The translations under genes were made by a program, and so were the position numbers. DNA of 14,968 nt from NCBI GenBank assembly GCA_002505455.1, contig DAVB01000026.1, positions 2,496-17,463 on the forward strand, given 5' to 3'. This document shows, piece after piece, positions 6,551-12,846 of the stretch (position 1 is the first letter of the stretch; each line of letters opens with the position of its first letter). This stretch comes from Euryarchaeota archaeon UBA52. GTDB lineage: Archaea > Thermoplasmatota > Poseidoniia > Poseidoniales > Thalassarchaeaceae. The notes under the pieces were generated by a model. That model ran no database searches. It was not told the origin of the DNA and saw only the letters and a program-made list of their open reading frames with translations.

Positions 6551-8320
6551 ATGCGTGTCGCAGTATTGCTTGAAGAACGATGCAAGCCGAATACTCCTGC
6601 ATTCGATTATCTGCAAAAATATGCAGGAAGCTGCGGGAGAGAATGTATCCAATTTGAAGGGAACAAATGTAGAATTCTGGAAACTGCCTGCCCAGTGTGC
6701 TTAAATCGCGCGAAACGTTGTCCGGGTAATGCGGTCAAGATCATCAATCTTCCAGAAGAGCTCGATCATGACCTGACGCACAGTTACGGTGAGAACTCAT
6801 TCAGACTTTTTCGTCTGCCTGCTCCACGTGAACAGCAAGTTGTCGGGATTCTTGGACCGAATGGGATGGGAAAATCGACTGCCATAAATCTGTTATCTGG
6901 AGCAATAAGGCCCAATCTAGGGGATTGGGCCATTGCAGACAAGGATTGGGATGAGGTCCTCAGTTCGTTCCCTCGAGGAGAATTAAGAGACTATCTAGGT
7001 CTGCTTTCGGAATCAGGAGTTGACATAGCTGTCAAACCACAGTACGTCGACAAGCTCCCAAAACTCTGGGACGGGGAGGTTCGAGGTCTTCTTTCAAGAG
7101 TTGATGATCGTGGTGAGCTTGAGGGGTATGCTGAAAAAACCGCCATAAGCCACATACTGAACAGAAGACTCTCAGGACTATCTGGTGGTGAGTTGCAACG
7201 TGTCGCCATATGTGCAACCATACTGAAAGAAGCCGATGTCTACTTCTTCGACGAGCCATCATCTTATCTCGATATACATGAACGCATGAGAGTTGTTAGA
7301 ATCATTCAGGATCTTGTTGAAAGGGGCAAGAGGATTATCGTAATTGAGCATGATCTGGCTATTCTCGATGTTCTATGCGATCTTGTTCATGTGGTGTATG
7401 GTGCGCGAGCCGCATATGGCATATTCACTCCACCAAGAACTACTAGGACTGCGATAAATGCCTATCTAGACGGTTTCCTGACGGAAGAAAATGTCAGAAT
7501 AAGAGACAAGCCTATTTCATTCCTAAGAGGCAGGGTACGCGGCGAAGAAGTAGGAGAAACTATCCTTGAATGGGGGGACATGGAGAAAAAAATGGGAGGT
7601 TTCTCCCTGAAAACAGCAGAAGGGGGCGTGAGAAGTGCCGAGGTTGTAGGCGTAGTGGGGCCAAATGCAACCGGCAAGACGACGATGGTGAGGATGATTG
7701 CAGGAGAGATTGAACCAGATCAAGGATGGTGCACAATGGATGCAACGGTTTCGTACAAGCCGCAGCATGTTAATACTGATTTCGAAGGAAGCGTAGCCCA
7801 ATGGTTGGATTCCGAGATAGGGCTCACCTGGAGAAGCGGGGAGTTCAATACGCAGGTTATTCGGCCTCTTCAGATTGACCAAATGGTCGAGTTAAGCGCT
7901 CGACGCCTATCTGGAGGAGAATTGCAAGCGGTGAGTATAGCCATATGCCTTGGTAGGGAAGCTGATCTGTATCTTCTTGATGAGCCAAGCGCACATCTTG
8001 ATGTGAATGCAAGGATGGAAGCTGCCAAGGCAATTCGAAGAACCATGCTTTCCAAAGAAAAGGCTGCAATGGTCATCGACCACGATATCTATTTCATCGA
8101 TATTGTGAGCGATTCACTTCTTGTCTTTGAAGGAGAGGGAGGCAGCCATGGGCATGCTCATGGGCCGATGGCGCTCAGACAAGGCATGAATCGGTTCCTG
8201 GAACAAGTTGATGTGACATTTCGAAGGGATCATGAGTCGCATAGGCCGAGAATAAACAAACCGGGGAGCAGGAAAGATAGGGAGCAGAAAATCGACGGCG
8301 AGTATTTCTATGTTGATTGA
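6551..8320 (+). CDS. ABCE1/Rli1 ribosome-recycling ATPase with a degenerate Fe-S domain
   Basis: Twin-ATPase factor that splits post-termination ribosomes in archaea and eukaryotes; cytosolic, 589 residues, normal length. Domain 1 (about 1-72) is the ferredoxin-like iron-sulfur domain ending in AVKIINLPEEL. NBD1: Walker A GPNGMGKST (102-110), signature LSGGELQR (210-217), Walker B YFFDEPSSYLD (231-241), switch His H267. NBD2: Walker A GPNATGKTT (370-378), signature LSGGELQA (453-460), Walker B LYLLDEPSAHLD (473-484), switch His H511. The conserved tail is also present (HGHAHGPM, FRRD, RPRINKPGS). The Fe-S domain is abnormal: only C11, C47, C50 and C57 match the eight canonical ligands, while C28, C32 and C40 are at unusual places. 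GGGGT at 6539-6543 is a possible Shine-Dalgarno for ATG 6551. Confidence 0.93.
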   Translation: MRVAVLLEERCKPNTPAFDYLQKYAGSCGRECIQFEGNKCRILETACPVCLNRAKRCPGNAVKIINLPEELDHDLTHSYGENSFRLFRLPAPREQQVVGILGPNGMGKSTAINLLSGAIRPNLGDWAIADKDWDEVLSSFPRGELRDYLGLLSESGVDIAVKPQYVDKLPKLWDGEVRGLLSRVDDRGELEGYAEKTAISHILNRRLSGLSGGELQRVAICATILKEADVYFFDEPSSYLDIHERMRVVRIIQDLVERGKRIIVIEHDLAILDVLCDLVHVVYGARAAYGIFTPPRTTRTAINAYLDGFLTEENVRIRDKPISFLRGRVRGEEVGETILEWGDMEKKMGGFSLKTAEGGVRSAEVVGVVGPNATGKTTMVRMIAGEIEPDQGWCTMDATVSYKPQHVNTDFEGSVAQWLDSEIGLTWRSGEFNTQVIRPLQIDQMVELSARRLSGGELQAVSIAICLGREADLYLLDEPSAHLDVNARMEAAKAIRRTMLSKEKAAMVIDHDIYFIDIVSDSLLVFEGEGGSHGHAHGPMALRQGMNRFLEQVDVTFRRDHESHRPRINKPGSRKDREQKIDGEYFYVD

Positions 8321-8332
8321 TTGCATATTTTA

Positions 8333-8340
8333 GAGGGGGA
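8333..8340 (+). promoter_or_regulatory. Shine-Dalgarno of grpE
   Basis: GAGGGGGA lies eight bases before the ATG at 8349, in the 28-base gap after the ABCE1 stop. It fixes the grpE start and supports co-transcription with ABCE1. A nearby AT-rich stretch (about 8324-8332) is too close to the ATG to act as a TATA box for a message carrying this site. Confidence 0.7.
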
Positions 8341-8348
8341 TTATCAGT

Positions 8349-8837
8349 ATGACAGATGAAGACGACATTACGAATGATGAGGAAAATATTCCCGTTATGG
8401 AGGAGGACGCGGAGGCCAGTATCGAATCTTTAGAACGTGATCTTCAGTATGCTCGTGCCGAGATTGCGAATATACGTTCGAGGGCCTCGAGGGAAAGGGC
8501 CGATCTAATCAGATACTCGTCAAGCCAACTTGGACTGAGGATGCTAGATGTCCTAAGGAGTCTTGAGCTTGCTATCGAGTCATCGAAAGATTCCGCAGAT
8601 TCGACTCTTGAAGGAGTTAGGCTAACTGCAGAGAGCATGCGATCCGCTCTTTCATCTGAGGGTATCGTAGAAATAGCAATCGAGGATGGAGTATTCGACC
8701 CCAGCCGAATGGAAGCGATTGCAGCGATCCCAGCGCCAGATGATGTTGATTCAGGTAGCGTGTTACAGATAATCGAGACAGGGTACATGATTCATGATCG
8801 TGTGCTAAGGCCGGCCAAGGTAGTGGTCTCGGAGTGA
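8349..8837 (+). CDS. grpE: GrpE, nucleotide-exchange factor of DnaK/Hsp70
   Basis: Dimeric cofactor that promotes ADP release from DnaK, so it belongs to the cytosolic chaperone system. The protein has 162 residues. An acidic disordered head (1-24) is followed by the coiled-coil helix (about 24-60: SIESLERDLQYARAEIANIRSRASRERADL in two family-typical halves), a helical bundle region (61-104) and the beta-domain (about 105-162). The last has VFDPSRMEAIAAIP, GSVLQIIETGYMIHDRVLRPAKVVV in family order. The His commonly found after FDPxx is Met here. No dnaK or dnaJ is in the window; they commonly adjoin grpE in other genomes. The stop is four bases before the next ATG, so the DUF1499 gene is probably in the same message. 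Confidence 0.9.
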   Translation: MTDEDDITNDEENIPVMEEDAEASIESLERDLQYARAEIANIRSRASRERADLIRYSSSQLGLRMLDVLRSLELAIESSKDSADSTLEGVRLTAESMRSALSSEGIVEIAIEDGVFDPSRMEAIAAIPAPDDVDSGSVLQIIETGYMIHDRVLRPAKVVVSE

Positions 8838-8841
8838 AAGT

Positions 8842-9336
8842 ATGGGCGCTACCCCTCGGCGCTTGACGCTTCCAGCATTGGCCGTAGTCTTGTCATGGTT
8901 ATTTCTCATAGCGACAATAAAGGTAATCTCCCCTGAGCCGGATTATTCGCAGACTCTTCCGGAAGAGTGCGAGGAAGAATCTCTTAATTGTGCGGGATTC
9001 GGGAAATGGAGCCACAGAACGGACGAGGCTGGGCCCGTCATATTCGAGGGGAGTATGGGTGAAGCCGGGGATTCTATCAGAGAGTGGGTATCTGAAAGAG
9101 ACAGAAGCACAATTGTCTATTCAGATAAAGATACGTTCCACGTAGTTGAAACAACGTTGCTCCTTAGATTTGAAGATGATCTTGTGGTCCATATCGAATG
9201 CTCGGATGGATTGACGATTGTCCACGGGCACAGTTCGTCAAGAATAGGCATTAGCGATCTGGGAGTTAACCCTGAACGACTTGATTCATTGATATCTCAC
9301 TTGGAAGGGTACGAGAGCAGTGGCAGCCAGTGCTGA
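8842..9336 (+). CDS. DUF1499-family protein with N-terminal membrane anchor
   Basis: A 164-residue protein with one hydrophobic segment at about 9-28 (LPALAVVLSWLFLIATIKV) after a basic start (PRR), predicted to anchor the rest outside the membrane. The remainder follows the DUF1499 pattern: a Cys pair (C43, C50) after the anchor, a helix GDSIREWVSE (76-85), an STIVYSD strand, a THFHVVETT-like strand (FHVVETTLLLRF, 99-110), DDLVVHIE and the family hallmark SSSRIGISDLGVNPERLDSL (131-150). The function of DUF1499 proteins is not established. The ATG at 8842 is four bases after the grpE stop, and GGAG at 8831-8834 overlaps the end of grpE. Confidence 0.75.
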   Translation: MGATPRRLTLPALAVVLSWLFLIATIKVISPEPDYSQTLPEECEEESLNCAGFGKWSHRTDEAGPVIFEGSMGEAGDSIREWVSERDRSTIVYSDKDTFHVVETTLLLRFEDDLVVHIECSDGLTIVHGHSSSRIGISDLGVNPERLDSLISHLEGYESSGSQC

Positions 9337-9360
9337 CAGGGACATTAAGTTCACAGCCAT

Positions 9361-9370
9361 TGATATATCA
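9361..9370 (+). promoter_or_regulatory. TATA box for a probably leaderless lipoprotein message
   Basis: TGATATATCA, a perfect palindrome, sits in the 53-base gap before the lipoprotein gene and is its most AT-rich part. Its centre is about 25 bases before the ATG at 9390. Archaeal transcription usually starts about 25 bases downstream of the TATA centre, so the transcript should begin at or next to the start codon. No Shine-Dalgarno precedes that codon at a usable distance. Confidence 0.6.
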
Positions 9371-9389
9371 TCACTAGTCTCAAGTGGGG

Positions 9390-11504
9390 ATGAACGTCAG
9401 ATTGAGTGCATATTCGATTGCTTTTTTGTTTCTATTAGTGCCCATTGCAGGTTGCATGGGCCAGGATGGTTCTGTAGACGCCGATAACGATGAGGGGATG
9501 TTCGACTGCGATAATGGAAACCAAGTTCCAATGGGCAGTGTCAATGACGGTGTAGACGACTGCGGAGACTATTCCGATGAGAAAGAGGGCGACATGGAGC
9601 CTGTACAGGATGTGAATTCACCCATTATCACCATCGTGCCGAATCAAGCAGGGTGCGACAACCTGAATCCGCATCACTGTATGCTCCCGTTTCCATCTGA
9701 TGCATTCCTTGTCGAGGATACCACAACCACCACGGGATTGAGGGTCCACTACCCCGCAGGCTCGATTCCCGCCTCAGGTTCGGTGGACACCGTGGAGATA
9801 CCCAGAATCAACCAACTCGATGGGATGAGTACCGCAAGCCAGATTATGACTACTTTCGATGAAGTGCCGGATCTCCAAGGTGTCGCTTACCAGTATGACA
9901 TTGAAAGATCGATGGAGGCCGATCATGCAACAATCATATGGAACTTGGATGACGATGTTTTAGTTGCGCATTGGGTTGAATTGGATGCAAGGGCCCAAGA
10001 GGGCGAGCAGACCATAGTCCACCTTCGAACTGCTGCTGCTCTTGAACATGATACGGCATACATGGTAGTCATACGCGGCCTGAATGACCAGAATGGTGAC
10101 CCTATCCAACCTTCTGCTGCGCTAAAGGCGCTGATCGAAGGAGAGGTAACCAATGCAGAAGATATCGAAAACAGGAGGGCTGCTTTCAACGACTACTTCG
10201 ATGTTGCTGAAAATCAAATTGGAGTCGACAGGGGCGACATCCAGGCTCTATGGTCATTTCACACAGCATCAGTTGAATCGGTCATAGGCCCCATCTTGTC
10301 GATGAGAGATGACGCTCTGCAGAGAATAGGGGACGGTCTTGGATGTACAATTAATCCTGATGGAGTGGAAGATAACTTCGGTGGAGATGGTATGATTTAC
10401 AGAAGGGTGAGAGGCACATTCACAGCGCCCCAGTATCTGCTGGAAGATCGGCCGCCTACGATGCTGTCGAGGGATTCTTCGTACAACCCTATCTTTGTGG
10501 AGAATAGGGAGGTGCCGTTCACATTAATCATCCCCATGTCCCTTTACAACTCAACTGAGCCTGGTGCTTTGACCGTATTCGGGCATGGTTTCCTTGGAAC
10601 TGGGGAGGGGCATGTCAGTGGTGGCCTCAGAGAGTGGGGCGAGATATACGAAACAGCCCTGCTGGCTACAGATTTCTACGGATGGAGCTCGGACGATCAT
10701 GATGGTATTTCGATGGGCATAATGGACGGTTACTACTTCACCCACCAATCAGACAGGCTGCAGCAAGCAATGGTCAATCACGTGGTAATGATTAGGACAT
10801 TCAAAGGAATCTGTTCTGAATTGCCTGAGATGCAAGACGATAATGGACGTCTTCTTGTCAACACCTCAGAGGTTTACTACACTGGCTACTCACTTGGAGG
10901 GAACAGAGGGGCGTCTTTGCTTGGGCTCTCCCCGGATGTCAGTCGAGGGGCATTGTGGGTCGGAGGGGCAGGATTCTCTCACCAAATCGAGAGATGCACG
11001 CAATACGATCAGTTTGATGATCTGATGGAAAGTGTAATCGGGTATCCGTCGCAACTCGACAGGGCTGTCGTTATCTCCATAATTCAATCGCTATGGGACG
11101 CCACGGATACTAACACGTGGTCTACACTATCGAACGGTTTGGAGGGTAGGATTGATCCTTATGAGATGCTGTACATTGGATCCATAGGGGATCTGCAGAT
11201 TTCCAATATATCGACTAGTCGTGCACTTCGGAACGCAGACGCTTCGATTCTTTCCAGTTCTTCGATACTGCCGTACGGCATGCCCGTCGTAGAGGGCGGA
11301 GAGGACGCCACAGGCAATATTGGTGTGTACTTCGATGGTGGTTTCAGCCATGCTCCTGAGGAGAATCTGCTAGGTCAAGAGCCGCATCCCGCGCACAACT
11401 GGGTGGCGGGTGTTGAGGCTGCCCACAGTATGGCGTTCGGCTACCTCTACCATGGATTTGTAGAAGATCGGTGCGAAGGGTCTTGCATCTACGATGCAGA
11501 CTAA
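9390..11504 (+). CDS. Secreted lipoprotein: LDL-receptor-A-like motif plus lipase-type alpha/beta hydrolase
   Basis: From ATG 9390 the protein has 704 residues; a GTG at 9384 is possible but less likely given the TATA box. A signal peptide (1-21) ends in a lipobox, LVPIAGC, with C22 as the lipid-anchor site. Residues 38-64 (FDCDNGNQVP... then NDGVDDCGDYSDE) resemble one LDL-receptor class A repeat with its acidic calcium-binding SDE end, but with only two of six cysteines. From about 85 it resembles large bacterial lipases (VolA/Pla-1 type N-terminal domain): LPFPSDAFLV, LDGMSTASQI, DTAYMVVIRGL, then WSFHTAS. The hydrolase part has TVFGHGFLGTGEG (oxyanion side, about 395-407) and nucleophile elbow GYSLGG with S501. 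D601 (GSIGD) and H669 or H679 are candidate triad members. An esterase or lipase on the cell surface is likely; substrate unknown. Confidence 0.8.
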   Translation: MNVRLSAYSIAFLFLLVPIAGCMGQDGSVDADNDEGMFDCDNGNQVPMGSVNDGVDDCGDYSDEKEGDMEPVQDVNSPIITIVPNQAGCDNLNPHHCMLPFPSDAFLVEDTTTTTGLRVHYPAGSIPASGSVDTVEIPRINQLDGMSTASQIMTTFDEVPDLQGVAYQYDIERSMEADHATIIWNLDDDVLVAHWVELDARAQEGEQTIVHLRTAAALEHDTAYMVVIRGLNDQNGDPIQPSAALKALIEGEVTNAEDIENRRAAFNDYFDVAENQIGVDRGDIQALWSFHTASVESVIGPILSMRDDALQRIGDGLGCTINPDGVEDNFGGDGMIYRRVRGTFTAPQYLLEDRPPTMLSRDSSYNPIFVENREVPFTLIIPMSLYNSTEPGALTVFGHGFLGTGEGHVSGGLREWGEIYETALLATDFYGWSSDDHDGISMGIMDGYYFTHQSDRLQQAMVNHVVMIRTFKGICSELPEMQDDNGRLLVNTSEVYYTGYSLGGNRGASLLGLSPDVSRGALWVGGAGFSHQIERCTQYDQFDDLMESVIGYPSQLDRAVVISIIQSLWDATDTNTWSTLSNGLEGRIDPYEMLYIGSIGDLQISNISTSRALRNADASILSSSSILPYGMPVVEGGEDATGNIGVYFDGGFSHAPEENLLGQEPHPAHNWVAGVEAAHSMAFGYLYHGFVEDRCEGSCIYDAD

Positions 11505-12085
11505 CCAACTGGTTCTCCGCCTTCTCCCATAAATGCGAGTCTTCGAAATGCGTCCATTTCGATCATGGCCTCTATCACGGATACTTGCACAGTTGGGCTC
11601 AAAACTGTGAGGATGGCCTCTTCGTCGGTTATGGTGGACATCATTCTAGCAGTTTCCCGGATTCTCCAGCCTTCTAATGAAGTTCTGTCCTCTAAATCAA
11701 TCAATTCGACGGTCCAGCCACTGGAAGCATATAGGTCTGCAGTTGCTTGATCACTAGTTATCAAAACGCCAGATGGGCCATGGTAAGACTCAGCATGATT
11801 TACCCATCTGGGCGGGTCATCAATGTCAGGTATGCCAACAATCTCTGCATCGAAACCAAGTTCTCTAAGGCTCGAATTCAACATTTTCTCACGTTCTCCG
11901 GCATCCCATGGATTAGCAAGATTCTGTGGTTTGTTGATTGAACCTATGGCTATTCTTAGAGGCATGTTCGGCGCATTCTTTTCTCTCCACTCTTCAGCAG
12001 AAGACAGTAGTGATGCATGCCCCCTGTGGACGGGCTGAAAGCGGCCCAATACGACACATGCCTCAGTGATCGGCTCATCAGACAC
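11501..12085 (-). CDS. nadM: Nicotinamide-nucleotide adenylyltransferase, archaeal NadM type
   Basis: Makes NAD from NMN and ATP. From the GTG at 12085 it has 194 residues. The nucleotidyltransferase signature GRFQPVHRGH (14-23, HxGH-type motif H20-R-G-H23) lies near the N-terminus as in archaeal NadM. It is followed by IGSINKPQNLANPWDAGERE (about 48-67; archaeal NadM has IGSAQxxxxxxNPFTxGER) and LEGWRIRETARM (about 137-148; the ISGTEIR-like adenylate-binding region). The frame stays open to an ATG at 12133 and beyond, but GTG 12085 is preferred: it overlaps the upstream gene's TAG by one base, follows a poly-G ribosome site, and gives the usual archaeal N-terminus. Its stop overlaps the stop of the convergent lipoprotein gene. 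Confidence 0.88.
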   Translation of the reverse strand: MSDEPITEACVVLGRFQPVHRGHASLLSSAEEWREKNAPNMPLRIAIGSINKPQNLANPWDAGEREKMLNSSLRELGFDAEIVGIPDIDDPPRWVNHAESYHGPSGVLITSDQATADLYASSGWTVELIDLEDRTSLEGWRIRETARMMSTITDEEAILTVLSPTVQVSVIEAMIEMDAFRRLAFMGEGGEPVG

Positions 12086-12759
12086 TATTCGACCCCCCCT
12101 ATATCTCTCAAGGTTAGGCCGTCGATTAGCCATTCGGAAGGTGGTGTCTGTTCCACTCCAAGCATCAACCTCCACGATCCTTTCTTGATCGCTGTTGCGA
12201 TGCGGTGTAGTTCCGACGATGTGGATCTGTGAGCGGACATTGTAGACATCAAGTGAGGGTCATCCCGACTTTCCACAGGTGCTCCAAGTTCGTCTCTACG
12301 AGACATCCAATCCCGAGTTACTTTGTCGACATACTCCATTCTGCTAAAGTTAGATAGGCTTGAGGCCAAGTCTAACCATAATTCTAGATCGAGTAAATCG
12401 TTAATTGACATCTCTCTTGAAACGTATGGTTCGATGTACAGGTACGCACGTGCATCCCAGCAAGTCCATTCAGCCACACATGCCCAAGAGCCTGCGCAAT
12501 AAATTGCTGATAATCTGGTATCTATTGGTTTGATTTCAAGAATCGAAGTCGCCTCTGCGTCACTTGAAGAGGAATCCCATGCATCCAGGAGATCTCCTTC
12601 GACATCCACCGAGAACGGTCTGTGAATCGAATCCAATGAACTAGGTCGATTACCACGCATTTCCTGTCTTTCCATCTTCAAGAAAAGATCGATTGATTTC
12701 ATTGAGAGGATTGTATCGAAGCAATCCCCATCAATTAACCTCAGAACAATCTTGGGCAT
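12085..12759 (-). CDS. Protein of unknown function coupled to nadM
   Basis: I do not recognise this 224-residue protein (from ATG 12759; an in-frame GTG at 12804 is the longer option). It opens with MPKIVLRLIDGDCFDTI, has no signal peptide or membrane helix, and looks cytosolic and mixed alpha/beta. A Trp/Cys cluster at about 90-110 (YCAGSWACVAEWTCWDARAY) is the most distinctive part; it is followed by an acidic helix (SINDLLDLELWLDLASSL) and a polar, His- and Ser-rich C-terminal third. The stop overlaps the nadM start by one base, so the two are almost certainly made from one message, suggesting a role linked to NAD supply or only shared expression. The 5' end is close to the repeated element upstream of the divergent hydrolase gene. 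Confidence 0.6.
   Translation of the reverse strand: MPKIVLRLIDGDCFDTILSMKSIDLFLKMERQEMRGNRPSSLDSIHRPFSVDVEGDLLDAWDSSSSDAEATSILEIKPIDTRLSAIYCAGSWACVAEWTCWDARAYLYIEPYVSREMSINDLLDLELWLDLASSLSNFSRMEYVDKVTRDWMSRRDELGAPVESRDDPHLMSTMSAHRSTSSELHRIATAIKKGSWRLMLGVEQTPPSEWLIDGLTLRDIGGVE
12093..12099 (-). promoter_or_regulatory. Poly-G ribosome-binding site deciding the nadM GTG start
   Basis: Seven consecutive G on the minus strand end seven bases before the GTG at 12085, inside the last codons of the upstream gene. Together with the TAGTG stop/start overlap this marks a translationally coupled start. The site is a variant of the usual G-rich Shine-Dalgarno. Confidence 0.55.
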
Positions 12760-12810
12760 GCGTGTGCGTGGAAGGTGAGTCCTTTGGTTGTATGGTGGAA
12801 CCACATTTGG
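12751..12810 (+). repeat. 60-base repeated upstream element, copy 1 (before the hydrolase gene)
   Basis: Aligned without gaps to 13771-13830, 47 of 60 bases agree by my count; similarity stops on both sides. It contains CTTGGGC at its start, TGCGTGGAAGG (12765-12775), a TATA-like core TTTGGTTGTATG (12783-12794) and a dyad GTGG-AA-CCAC (12795-12804). The TATA-like core is about 55 bases before ATG 12847, leaving room for a leader of about 30 bases. The copy also covers the first codons or upstream region of the divergent minus-strand gene. Best read as a shared promoter/operator. Confidence 0.6.
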
Positions 12811-12846
12811 ACTTCATTTCAAATGGGTTGGGCCTTTGGCGTGCCT

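Noticed and set aside
8149..8172. Repeated ATGGGC/CATGGG words near the end of the ABCE1 gene
   Set aside because: They encode the conserved HGHAHGPM segment of ABCE1, so coding constraint explains them.
12775..12846. Longer N-terminus for the hydrolase from GTG 12775
   Set aside because: The extra residues (Trp-rich) have no family similarity and lie within or just after the repeated promoter-like element; ATG 12847 gives the same spacing as at the DRG gene.
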